Positions 44,471-52,739 of a stretch of 64,000 nt of DNA are shown here, one piece after another. Source of the DNA: Pantoea alhagi (GTDB lineage Bacteria; Pseudomonadota; Gammaproteobacteria; Enterobacterales; Enterobacteriaceae); NCBI RefSeq assembly GCF_002101395.1, contig NZ_CP019706.1, positions 1,302,001 through 1,366,000 on the forward strand, given 5' to 3'. The notes beneath the pieces were generated by a model. That model did no database searches, was not told where the DNA came from, and saw only the letters and a program-made list of their open reading frames with translations. How positions within the stretch are numbered: the stretch's first letter is position 1; the number at the start of each line of letters is the position of its first letter. A program made the position numbers and the translations under genes.

Positions 44471-44741
44471 GGAAGATGATCCACTTCTGTTCATAGGCCT
44501 GGCCAAAAAATTCAGTAACGTCGTTGCCCAGATCGGGCACGCCGGGGAAGCGCGCGCTCAGCTCGGCGACGATATCGCCCAGCGTCCGCTTGCCGTCCAC
44601 CAGCAGTAAAATTTCAGCAGCGCTGCCGTTGAGTCGCGCCATTCCTTCCGGATAGAGCATGACATGACAGTTCTGCGCCTCTTCCCACTGCAGGCGAAAG
44701 CCACGGCGGAACTGCGGCGTCTGTGAAGCGTTGATTTCCAT
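44463..44741 (-). CDS. pqqD: PqqD, PqqA-binding chaperone
   Basis: RiPP recognition element that binds PqqA and delivers it to PqqE. It has 92 residues with FRRGFRLQWEEAQNCHVMLYPEGMARLNGSAAEIL and the C-terminal KWIIFRD, matching Klebsiella PqqD in length and key positions. Start and stop overlap pqqC (1 bp) and pqqE (8 bp), consistent with fixed stoichiometry. Confidence 0.95.
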   Translation of the reverse strand: MEINASQTPQFRRGFRLQWEEAQNCHVMLYPEGMARLNGSAAEILLLVDGKRTLGDIVAELSARFPGVPDLGNDVTEFFGQAYEQKWIIFRD

Positions 44742-45496
44742 TACACCAGCCTCGTTTTGTGCCAGGCGAGATCCGCCGTTACCGTATGGTAAGGCGGTCG
44801 TTTCATTTCATACGCCATCGTCATTGCGTCCAGCATGCTCCACAGGATATCCAGCTTGAACTGCAGGATTTCCAGCATGCGCTGCTGTTTCTCTACCGTA
44901 TCGCAATACTCCAGCGCCAGCTGCAGGCCATGCTCCACGTCGCGGTTCGCCTGGCTCAAACGGCTGCGGAAATAGTCGTAGCCTTCCGCTTCGATCCACG
45001 GATAGTGCTGCGGCCAGCTGTCGAGCCGCGCCTGATGGATCTGCGGCGCAAACAGCTCGGTCAAAGAGCTGCAGGCTGCTTCCTGCCAGTTAGCGCGTCG
45101 GGCAAAGTTGACATAGGCATCCACGGCGAAGCGCACGCCGGGCAACACCAGCGCTTCCGACTGCACCACTTCGCGTTTCAGCCCTACCGCTTCGCCCAGT
45201 CGCAGCCAGGCCTCAATGCCGCCTTCGCTGTCGCCGTAGCCGTCGTGATCGAGAATGCGCTGTACCCACTTGCGACGCACGTCCGGATGCGGACAGTTAG
45301 CCATAATGGCGGCATCCTTCAGCGGAATATTGGTCTGATAGTAGTAACGGTTCGCTACCCAGCCCTGAATCTGTTCGCGCGTGGCTTTGCCGTTATGCAT
45401 CGCAATATGGTAGGGATGATGAATATGGTAATAAGCGCCTTTGGCGCGCAACGCCTGTTCAAAAGCCTGCGGCGAAAGCGGCTGTGCCTGCGTCAT
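44741..45496 (-). CDS. pqqC: PqqC, pyrroloquinoline-quinone synthase
   Basis: Cofactor-free oxidase that performs the final ring closure and eight-electron oxidation to PQQ. The 251-residue all-helical protein contains the conserved KGAYYHIHHPYHIAMHNGKATREQIQGWVANRYYYQ (active-site His/Arg/Tyr), FAPQIHQARLDSWPQHYPWIE and DVEHGLQLALEYC. It begins 2 bp after the pqqB stop on the same strand. Confidence 0.96.
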   Translation of the reverse strand: MTQAQPLSPQAFEQALRAKGAYYHIHHPYHIAMHNGKATREQIQGWVANRYYYQTNIPLKDAAIMANCPHPDVRRKWVQRILDHDGYGDSEGGIEAWLRLGEAVGLKREVVQSEALVLPGVRFAVDAYVNFARRANWQEAACSSLTELFAPQIHQARLDSWPQHYPWIEAEGYDYFRSRLSQANRDVEHGLQLALEYCDTVEKQQRMLEILQFKLDILWSMLDAMTMAYEMKRPPYHTVTADLAWHKTRLV

Positions 45497-45498
45497 GG

Positions 45499-46410
45499 TT
45501 ATACCTCGATTAACATGCCATCCCAGCTCACTTCGATGCCCTGCTGCGTCAGGCTTTGGCGCTCGGCGGACTCTTCATCCAGGATGGGGTTAGTGTTGTT
45601 AATATGAATCAGAATTTTGCGTTCTGCCGGCAGCGACGCCAGCAGCGCTGCCAGCCCCTGCTCTTCTGAGAGCGCCAGATGGCCCATATCTTTACCGGTG
45701 TTTTTGCCGACGCCGGTGGCCGCCAGTTCGTTATCACGCCACAGCGTGCCGTCGATCAGCAGGCAATCCGCCTTTTGCAGCCACGGCATCAACGCATCAT
45801 CAGGCTCGCCCAGTCCCGGTGCATAGAGCAGGCTTTTACCGCTGCTGCCATCTTCAATAAACAGCGCCACGTTGTGGCCCGGCAATGGACGATCGCGCCA
45901 GGGCGAGTAAGGCGGCGCGTTGCTTAACAGCGGAATGGCGGTAAAGCGCAGGCTTTGGCACACGCTGACGCTAAAGGTCTGCTCCGGCACGATGGCGTGA
46001 TGAATCAGGCCGCCGTTCCAGTGGGAAAGCATGGTGAATACCGGAAAGCCGGTGGTGAGATCCTGATGGACCTCTTGCGTACACCAGACGTGATGCGGAC
46101 AGCCTTCACGCAAATTGAGTAAGCCCGCGCTATGATCGATTTGGCTGTCGGTAAGAATAATGGCGCCAATACCGGTGCCGCGCAGCACGTCGGGATTATT
46201 CAATTCGGGCGAAGCCAGCAGCTGATGGCAAATATCGGGAGAGACATTGCACAGCACCCAATCTTTTCCGTTATCGCTGATAGCGATAGAGGATTGCGTA
46301 CGCCGCGAGGTTTTCATCGTGCCGTTACGCACGCCCTGGCAGTTTTTACAGTTACAGTTCCATTGCGGGAACCCTCCGCCAGCTGCGGAGCCAAGAACTT
46401 TGATCTGCAT
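45499..46410 (-). CDS. pqqB: PqqB, metallo-beta-lactamase-fold PQQ protein
   Basis: A 303-residue MBL-fold protein that hydroxylates the tyrosine-derived diamino acid intermediate in vitro in other species. The start MQIKVLGSAAGGGFPQWNCNCKNC and the TDSQIDHSAGLLNLREG metal-site segment are typical. The ATG at 46410 aligns with Klebsiella PqqB; a longer frame from 46458 enters the space after pqqA and was rejected. The ribosome site is weak, suggesting dependence on upstream pqqA translation or lower yield. Confidence 0.95.
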   Translation of the reverse strand: MQIKVLGSAAGGGFPQWNCNCKNCQGVRNGTMKTSRRTQSSIAISDNGKDWVLCNVSPDICHQLLASPELNNPDVLRGTGIGAIILTDSQIDHSAGLLNLREGCPHHVWCTQEVHQDLTTGFPVFTMLSHWNGGLIHHAIVPEQTFSVSVCQSLRFTAIPLLSNAPPYSPWRDRPLPGHNVALFIEDGSSGKSLLYAPGLGEPDDALMPWLQKADCLLIDGTLWRDNELAATGVGKNTGKDMGHLALSEEQGLAALLASLPAERKILIHINNTNPILDEESAERQSLTQQGIEVSWDGMLIEV

Positions 46411-46463
46411 GTGATAACCGGGAAAGGAAAGAAACAGGCCCGCGACTGGCGCGGGCACAGGGA

Positions 46464-46541
46464 TTAACGGTTGGAAATGTACAGAGTAACTTCCAGACCC
46501 AGACGTAAATCTTCAAATGCAGGTTTGATCCATGCAGACAT
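46464..46541 (-). CDS. pqqA: PqqA, precursor peptide of PQQ
   Basis: A 25-codon gene encoding MSAWIKPAFEDLRLGLEVTL followed by YISNR. The substrate Glu17 and Tyr21 (E-V-T-L-Y) that become PQQ are present in the invariant spacing. It is two residues longer at the N-terminus than Klebsiella PqqA. GAGGAG lies eight bases before the ATG. It is first in pqqABCDEF, 53 bp before pqqB, and high expression relative to the enzymes is typical. Confidence 0.97.
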   Translation of the reverse strand: MSAWIKPAFEDLRLGLEVTLYISNR

Positions 46542-46569
46542 AACTTTTCTCCTCTTGGCGTTAAAAATG

Positions 46570-46615
46570 ACGGATTGTCACCCTTAATTGCGGCAGGCAA
46601 TCCGTGAGTTGTCAA
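46570..46615 (-). promoter_or_regulatory. pqqA promoter region with inverted repeat
   Basis: On the minus strand a consensus -35 TTGACA (46610-46615) is followed by an inverted repeat with perfect 8-bp arms ACGGATTG (46598-46605 complement) and CAATCCGT (46570-46577 complement), 20 bp apart. No good -10 is seen (cgcaat at 17 bp, caatta at 19 bp), so the repeat straddles the promoter spacer/-10 or forms a leader hairpin. Regulation through it is inferred. Confidence 0.5.
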
Positions 46616-46671
46616 ATATGAAAATTTGGCAGCGCAGATGTTGCTCTAATGTGACCTGGATCGCAACTTTT

Positions 46672-47712
46672 CTATTGACCCCACGTGCGCTTTAACACGC
46701 GCAGCCAGTTACGCCAGGCCAGCTTCTCCTGCAGTTGCGCATCAATGCCTGCAGCGGCTAACGCCTCAAAAAGTCGGGGCATACCGCTCACATCGCCCAG
46801 CGGCTCCGGCACGCTAATGCCATCAAAATCTGAGCCGAAGCCAACGCGATCTTCACCTAACTTATCAAGCAGAAAACACAAATGTTTAACAATTTCGTTA
46901 AGAGAAGTCTCAGCGTTGCGCGCACCATCGGTGCGCAAAAAGGCGTTGCCAAAGTTAACGCCGACAAAGCCGTCGCTGGCGGCGATAGCTTCCAGTTGCG
47001 CATTGGTCAGGTTGCGCGGCTGGGCGCAAAGCGCATGCGCATTGGAATGCGTGGCTACCAGCGGCGCATCGCTCAGCTCGGCAGTTTGCCAAAAGGTTTT
47101 CTCGTTCATATGAGAAAGGTCGATCAGCAGCCGCCGCTGATTGCAGGCGCGGATCAGCGCCTTGCCCGCTGCCGTCATCCCCTCGCCGGTATCGGGCGAA
47201 CCGGGAAAACCGCCGTTCACACCCACACCGAAGCGATTAGGCAGATTCCAGAACGGCCCAATGCTACGCAGGCCCAGTTGGTAAAAGCGATCCAGCAGCG
47301 TCAGCTCCTCATCCAGCATCTCCGCGCCTTCGATATGCATCACCAGCGCCAGCACGTCCTGCTGCAGGCACTGTTCGATATCGGCGGCCGTCACACAGAG
47401 CCGCGCCCGTCCAGCAGAGGCCTCCGCCAGCTGACGCAGAATAGCGATTTGCGCCCCGGCAATCGCCAGCGCGTCGTGCTGCGCCTGCACCAGGCTCACT
47501 TCCTGGCCGCGCTCTCCCGCCAGCCAGGTGACCGGCGGCACAAAAACCGCAAACAGCCCGCCAGCAAAGCCGCCCTGCCGCATACGTGGAAAATCGAGAT
47601 GGCCCTGCTCCCGACCGGCGAAAAAAGCCTGCGCCGGATTATCGGCATGATTTACCCACAGGCGCAGCAACAGATCGTTGTGGCCATCAAAAAATTTTCC
47701 CGCAGTGATCAT
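46672..47712 (-). CDS. M19-family (renal/membrane-type) dipeptidase
   Basis: A 346-residue zinc dipeptidase. Metal ligands fit His11 and Asp13 (FDGHNDLLLRL), Glu in MHIEGAEML, His in IDLSHMNEKTF and VATHSNAHAL, and Asp in GFGSDFDGI. No signal peptide, so cytoplasmic. Its ATG overlaps the upstream hydrolase stop (ATGA, 47709-47712), and it lies 130 bp before pqqA on the same strand. Peptidases near pqq genes could recycle PqqA-derived fragments, but this is inference. Confidence 0.88.
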   Translation of the reverse strand: MITAGKFFDGHNDLLLRLWVNHADNPAQAFFAGREQGHLDFPRMRQGGFAGGLFAVFVPPVTWLAGERGQEVSLVQAQHDALAIAGAQIAILRQLAEASAGRARLCVTAADIEQCLQQDVLALVMHIEGAEMLDEELTLLDRFYQLGLRSIGPFWNLPNRFGVGVNGGFPGSPDTGEGMTAAGKALIRACNQRRLLIDLSHMNEKTFWQTAELSDAPLVATHSNAHALCAQPRNLTNAQLEAIAASDGFVGVNFGNAFLRTDGARNAETSLNEIVKHLCFLLDKLGEDRVGFGSDFDGISVPEPLGDVSGMPRLFEALAAAGIDAQLQEKLAWRNWLRVLKRTWGQ

Positions 47713-48707
47713 TTTAACGTTGCTAAATCCTCGATCAGCGCCTGATGAAATTTCTCCGGCGCTTCCATTTGTGGCGCGTGTCCCATACCGTCAAACTCTA
47801 CCAGGTGAGCATGAGGAATGCGTTTTGCTGCCTCTTTGCCCAGCACCTCGTAGTGACCCAGCTGCGCCTTCACCTCCGGCGTGGCAATATCGCTGCCGAT
47901 GGCGGTGGTATCGGCAGTGCCGATAAACAGGGTGGTGGGAACACGCAGATCCGGCAATTCATAATAAACCGGCTGGGTATAGATCATGTCGTAGATCAGC
48001 GCAGAGTTCCAGGCGACTTTTTTATGCCCCGGCCCGCTGTTCAACCCGGCCAGCATATCAACCCATTTGTCATATTCCGGCTTCCACTGACCAGAATAGT
48101 AGGTTTGCTGCTCATACTTTTTGATGCCTTCTGCCGACAGTTTCAGCTCGCGCTGATACCAGTCATCCACCGATCGCCAGGGCGCGCCCTTCGCTTTCCA
48201 GTCCTCAAGGCCGATAGGATTTACCATCACCAGCTTTTCGGTCTGCTGTGGATACATCAGCGCGTAGCGCGTCGCCAGCATGCCGCCGGTAGAGTGACCG
48301 ATAACGATCGCTTTCTTCACGCCGAGATGCTGTAGTAACTGATGGGTATTGTTAGCCAGTTGCTGGAAGCTGTACTGATAGTTAGCTGGTTTGGTCGAGG
48401 TACAAAAACCGATCTGATCCGGGGCGATAACCCGATAGCCCTGCTGGCTCAGCGCGCGCAGCGTGCTTTCCCAGGTGGCACCGCAAAAGTTTTTGCCGTG
48501 CATCAGCACCACAACGTGACCGTTGGCATTGCCGACCGGCTTAACATCCATATATCCCATGCTGAGCGACTGCTGCTGGGAAGAAAAAGTGAAATGCTGT
48601 AGCGGATAAGGCATCGGAAAGCCTTCCAGCTGCTCGCCGTAAGAAGCCGCAGCGGCATTGCCCGCCGCCAGCATCAGCCCCAGGGCCATGGACGTTAGCT
48701 TATTCAT
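47709..48707 (-). CDS. Exported alpha/beta hydrolase
   Basis: A 332-residue alpha/beta-hydrolase with an N-terminal signal peptide (MNKLTSMALGLMLAAGNAAA, cleavage near residue 20-21), so probably periplasmic. The nucleophile elbow is GHS139TGG; the catalytic His lies in GMGHAPQMEAP and an oxyanion-type HGKNFCG occurs at 70-76. AGGAG lies upstream of the ATG at 48707; a longer frame from 48779 is leader. Translationally coupled to the dipeptidase. Substrate unknown; epoxide-hydrolase/haloalkane-dehalogenase-like. Confidence 0.87.
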   Translation of the reverse strand: MNKLTSMALGLMLAAGNAAAASYGEQLEGFPMPYPLQHFTFSSQQQSLSMGYMDVKPVGNANGHVVVLMHGKNFCGATWESTLRALSQQGYRVIAPDQIGFCTSTKPANYQYSFQQLANNTHQLLQHLGVKKAIVIGHSTGGMLATRYALMYPQQTEKLVMVNPIGLEDWKAKGAPWRSVDDWYQRELKLSAEGIKKYEQQTYYSGQWKPEYDKWVDMLAGLNSGPGHKKVAWNSALIYDMIYTQPVYYELPDLRVPTTLFIGTADTTAIGSDIATPEVKAQLGHYEVLGKEAAKRIPHAHLVEFDGMGHAPQMEAPEKFHQALIEDLATLK

Positions 48708-48834
48708 TATTTTGCTCCTGTGTAATGTGACCGCCGAAGCGGTAAAAAAACAACCAGTACGGCAAAAATATAAGCGCAATCAGGCCAGACTGGAGCATGA
48801 CTTAAGTAAAAGCAGGTAAAGGCAGATGCTCACC

Positions 48835-51804
48835 TCAGAAACTAAAGCGATAACCGGCGTTAAACTGCCGCTGATTAAACTGGTTTCCGGTGGTACTGTC
48901 TCCCTCAAGATAGATCACGTGCTGGCTGGCAATCTGCGCGCTAACCCCAAGGCCATTATTCCACGCATTGCCTTTAAAGCTGTGCCGTTCCGGCGAACCG
49001 TTGAGGTGATAATGGGTTTCACCTTTAAACTCACGCACAATGCCGCTTTTCAGGTAGAGATTGAGCTGTAAGCCATCCTGCTGCACGCGATAGCCGAGCA
49101 GTGCGCTGGCGCGGCCCAGCAAAGAGTGATAGCCATCGAGGTCGATATGCAGGCCGTTGGAGGCGACGAGACGATCATTTTGCTGACGGCTCCAGCTTAG
49201 TTGCAGCTGCGGCTCAAGGTAAAAAACCTGCGGTGCTGAGGACAGCTCGATGCGTTTGCCACCCTCCAGCGATGCGCTGTAACTGTCCGTTGCACCATAA
49301 CCAGAGACCGTTGCCCCCTGAGAGTCTCTGACGTTAAAGCTGTTTTTCAGCCGCCCATATTTCACCAGGCCATCCAGCCACAGACCATTATCCGCCAGCG
49401 CGGTGAGATAGATCCCGGCATGTTGCGATCGTTGATCTCCTCTGCCGGAAGCGTAATGGGCATTGCCGTGGGTAACACCCATAAAGGCCCCAGAGATGAC
49501 GGGCGTTTCAGGCGCAATCTGTTTATCAATACCAAACTGCATGCCGGAGTAACTCAGGCGAAAACCGCTGAGTTTGCCGCTGCCAAAATCATCAAAGCGC
49601 CCGCCGATGCCACGGATCCAGCCATTGCCCATATCTTTCTTTTGCCGCAGCTCGCCAAAGCGCTGCATCAACGTCTGCGTCTCGGCATAGTTAATTAAAT
49701 AGGTAATATTCAGGAAATTAGCCCCTGCATCGGCCGTGCTGGTGAGCTCCGGCTGCCCGGGCGTCGGTACCGGTGCGGGCGCAGGCTCAAGGCTTTCCTC
49801 CAGATTCAGCTCTGGTTCTGGCGCAGGCTTCGGCGTTACTTCTGGTGTGGGCGCAGGTTCCGGCGTTGGCTCCGGCGTTGGCTCCGGCGGCGCGGGGGCA
49901 GGTTCCGGTACAGGTTCTGGTGCAGGCGCGGGTGCTGGTTCCGGCGCAGGATCGAACTCAGGGGTCTCTGCGGTGCCGGTGGCAGACAGCTGCCAGTTCG
50001 AGCCCGTCTTTTGCAGACCATACAGATAGCCGCCCAGCTCCACTTTTTCCGTTGTGGGCGAAAGCGCAAAGCGTGCCTGACCATCCTGCGTTTTTACCAT
50101 CGTCAGCACTTCCTGACCCGTGGTGCGCATATCGCCACGATTGCGTATCTGCAAATAGTGACTGCCTGCGCTGTTGCCGGTTACCACCAGTTGATCGTTG
50201 CGTTGCGCAGCGATATCCGTCGTCAGCGCAAAAGTGCCGCTTCCGGCCAGATTGCCTACCGTAAGACGCGATCCCTGGTTTTCTGCCATAAAGTTAACCG
50301 TGCTGTTGTCCAGGGTTAAATTATCCACCCTGGCATTGCCCGGCATATCCCACCGGCTGTGGTTCATTTTGATATCCAGCGAGCCGCCGTGAACCCTGTC
50401 GCTGGCGGTCACCCCCGTCAGCAGCGAGCCTGGTGCCATATCCAGATCGATATCACCGCCAGCGGCACTTACGCTGCCGACAATATCGATCAGCCCACTC
50501 AGGCTGATACGGCTGGCGCGAGATCCGGGGATATATTCAGTGCCCAGCGCCATATCCAGCGGCGAAGCCATACGAATAACCGTTTTACCGGTTAAATCAA
50601 TTTCACCGCCGGTTACGGCGTATGCGCCAATCGTTCCGCTATTGCCGGTAATTGCCAGGTTATCGCCCTGCACCTTTCCCCCGCCCAGCGCCCATATGCC
50701 TATCGCCAGCCCATTGTCGCTGCGGATATCGATATCGCTCCAGGAGAGGTTAACTCTGGCTCCTTCGAATTGCGCCGAGACCGCATAAGAGCCGCTGGAA
50801 AAAATGCGATTCCGCTGCGTCTCGCTACCGTTGAAGTTAGCCGTTGCCGCCTCGCCACGCGCAACCAGTGCGCCGCTGCGCTCGCTGTAAAGCGAGCTGC
50901 CTGCTCCGATCGTCGCCACGCCCTGCTCTCTGACTTCCAGCGCGTTGGCGAGATTACTGCCTGCGGTTTTAATCTGCAGTTCATCCGCCGTCAGCGTACC
51001 CAGGTTCCAGATCCCCATTGCGTCTTTGCCATGGGTTTCAATCCGGCTGCCGCGACCTAAATCTACCGTTGAGTTGGCCTGAATATTCACGCCGTAAGCG
51101 CGATCGCCTGCGGTGGTAATGGTAAGCCGGTTCGCCTTTAAACTGGCTGGCTCGCCGGATGCGCGATTGTCCCGACCAAAAATATAGATACCGGTTGCCT
51201 CTGTACCGTTCGTCTGAATAAGCGAGTTCTCACCCATATCTATTCGGGTTCCCGCGTCGGAAATAGATAATCCGTTGCCCACACCATGCGTAATTACGGT
51301 TAGCTCATTTGCTAATAAAGAAGCGTGATTACCCAAATAAATACCATTAGCCATCAGAGCGTTATTATTTATTTCAATACGGCTGCCGCGACCTAAATTA
51401 ATCTGCGCATCTTTTGCATCAACCTGAATGCCGTAATGTCCATTGACATTAACCTTTAGCTGATTCGCCTGCAGAGTAGAATTATCGCCTTGTAACAGAA
51501 TGCCGCCTGCTACCGGCCCATTAACATTAACGCTGACGTTATTAACTAAATTAATGGTGCTATTTGTTGCGCTAACGGGATTACAAATACCGCAAAGGCC
51601 ATTTTCACTACCCGTCACCACTATTTCATCTCCTTCACTTAGCGTCAGGAGACTATCCTTTTCCGCAGTAACCGACGCAAGCAAGGCCGCATCGCATGCC
51701 ACAGGCGTAAAAGAGAGTAATAACAAAGATAATGTGCCGCTAAGCGTTACGCTGTGCCGAATAATATTCACTAAGGGTTTTATTTTAAATAAAGGTGTAA
51801 TCAC
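48835..51804 (-). CDS. Autotransporter (type Va) with pertactin-like passenger
   Basis: A 989-residue secreted/surface protein. A long basic-hydrophobic signal (about 40 residues, ending PVACDA) is followed by a repetitive passenger rich in N, G, T and S with turns such as LKVNVNGHYGIQVDAKDAQINLGRGS, typical of a beta-helix. A Pro/Glu/Ala linker (about residues 618-684, PEPAPAPAPEP repeats) precedes a C-terminal beta-barrel of about 290 residues ending in Phe (AGYRFSF). No protease motif is evident, so an adhesin-like role is likelier. It precedes the hydrolase-dipeptidase-pqq genes on the same strand. Confidence 0.9.
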   Translation of the reverse strand: MITPLFKIKPLVNIIRHSVTLSGTLSLLLLSFTPVACDAALLASVTAEKDSLLTLSEGDEIVVTGSENGLCGICNPVSATNSTINLVNNVSVNVNGPVAGGILLQGDNSTLQANQLKVNVNGHYGIQVDAKDAQINLGRGSRIEINNNALMANGIYLGNHASLLANELTVITHGVGNGLSISDAGTRIDMGENSLIQTNGTEATGIYIFGRDNRASGEPASLKANRLTITTAGDRAYGVNIQANSTVDLGRGSRIETHGKDAMGIWNLGTLTADELQIKTAGSNLANALEVREQGVATIGAGSSLYSERSGALVARGEAATANFNGSETQRNRIFSSGSYAVSAQFEGARVNLSWSDIDIRSDNGLAIGIWALGGGKVQGDNLAITGNSGTIGAYAVTGGEIDLTGKTVIRMASPLDMALGTEYIPGSRASRISLSGLIDIVGSVSAAGGDIDLDMAPGSLLTGVTASDRVHGGSLDIKMNHSRWDMPGNARVDNLTLDNSTVNFMAENQGSRLTVGNLAGSGTFALTTDIAAQRNDQLVVTGNSAGSHYLQIRNRGDMRTTGQEVLTMVKTQDGQARFALSPTTEKVELGGYLYGLQKTGSNWQLSATGTAETPEFDPAPEPAPAPAPEPVPEPAPAPPEPTPEPTPEPAPTPEVTPKPAPEPELNLEESLEPAPAPVPTPGQPELTSTADAGANFLNITYLINYAETQTLMQRFGELRQKKDMGNGWIRGIGGRFDDFGSGKLSGFRLSYSGMQFGIDKQIAPETPVISGAFMGVTHGNAHYASGRGDQRSQHAGIYLTALADNGLWLDGLVKYGRLKNSFNVRDSQGATVSGYGATDSYSASLEGGKRIELSSAPQVFYLEPQLQLSWSRQQNDRLVASNGLHIDLDGYHSLLGRASALLGYRVQQDGLQLNLYLKSGIVREFKGETHYHLNGSPERHSFKGNAWNNGLGVSAQIASQHVIYLEGDSTTGNQFNQRQFNAGYRFSF

Positions 51805-52189
51805 TGACTTTTTCCTCTTAAGCCTCGTCCGTTTCTGCTCGCAAAAAAAATATCACCACCTGTTATTGCGGTAATAACCATGACGCATCAATAAAACAGA
51901 AGAAAAACAGTAAAAGGCGCACACAAAAATATCACCTTTATTAAAACCCTAGCATGAATATGCGTTATCTGGTTATTTACCAGACAGAAATCATATTTAT
52001 TAGATGATTGCTTACTGACTGATTAAGAATATTTAAATAAACAATAGCGTTAAAATATTGATTAAGCGTCAGCAAGAATAAATACCCGTTTACCTCCTGA
52101 ATTTTCTGATTCATGTAAGAAATTTATTTCGAACGAAATAAAGCACATCTTCTACACTTAATTTATTCAACCGAGTAAGGAGAACGATA
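51805..52189. other. AT-rich intergenic region between autotransporter and pncC-type gene
   Basis: 385 bp of clearly AT-rich sequence holding the divergent promoters of the autotransporter and the CinA-domain gene. No gene, tRNA or strong hairpin is visible. AT-richness would suit silencing by H-NS, which commonly covers surface-protein genes; that is inference. Confidence 0.4.
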
Positions 52190-52687
52190 ATGAACGAACA
52201 ACTGCGGCAGGCTGCGTCGGAACTGGGAGAGATACTCAAAGGGGCAAAAGTTAAGCTGGCAACGGCAGAATCCTGTACCGGTGGTCTGGTCAGCATGTCG
52301 ATGTGTTCCGCCAGCAGCAGTGCAGATTATTTCAGCAGCGGTTTCGTGACCTATACCAATGAAGCCAAAATGCGTTTGTTAAAAGTTGACGAGCGGACGC
52401 TGGAAAAATTTACCGCCGTTAGTCAGCCGACCGCCAGAGAGATGGCAGCGGGCGCAAAGGCACAATCTGGCGAAGCGGTGAGCCTGTCGGTTACCGGCTA
52501 CGCCGGACCTGACGATGGCCCGGATGGGACGCCAGCCGGTACGATCTGGTTTGGCTGGGGCTTACCGGACGGGACCATTAAGGCAGAGAGAAAGCAGTTC
52601 AGCGGCGACAGCGAATCTGTTATTAACCAGGCGGCGCTTTTTGCTCTTACCCGGCTAATGACCCTGCTAAAAGAAGCGAATCAATAA
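52190..52687 (+). CDS. CinA C-terminal-domain protein (nicotinamide-nucleotide amidohydrolase family)
   Basis: A 165-residue stand-alone CinA C-terminal domain. The catalytic segment LATAESCTGGLVSM (Ser/Lys-type deamidase of NMN) is present, with FVTYTNEAKMRLLKV, GAKAQSGEAVSLSVTGYAGPDDG and GTIWFGW. PncC converts NMN to nicotinate mononucleotide in pyridine salvage; E. coli has PncC and the related YdeJ, and this could be either type. Convergent with the alcohol dehydrogenase. Confidence 0.88.
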   Translation: MNEQLRQAASELGEILKGAKVKLATAESCTGGLVSMSMCSASSSADYFSSGFVTYTNEAKMRLLKVDERTLEKFTAVSQPTAREMAAGAKAQSGEAVSLSVTGYAGPDDGPDGTPAGTIWFGWGLPDGTIKAERKQFSGDSESVINQAALFALTRLMTLLKEANQ

Positions 52688-52718
52688 AAAAAGGGTTTCA
52701 GCATTACGGCTGAAACCC
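52684..52718 (-). terminator. Rho-independent terminator of the alcohol dehydrogenase gene
   Basis: gggtttcagc (52693-52702) pairs with gctgaaaccc (52709-52718); on the minus strand it is followed by a run of T (A-run 52684-52692 on plus). It lies 21 bp past the dehydrogenase stop. Confidence 0.88.
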
Positions 52719-52739
52719 ATGGATAGTCTCTGAAAGCGA

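Noticed and set aside
49773..50264. 163-codon plus-strand frame rich in Ala/Gln/Pro
   Set aside because: Antisense to the autotransporter linker and barrel; its composition mirrors the Pro-Glu-Ala repeat.
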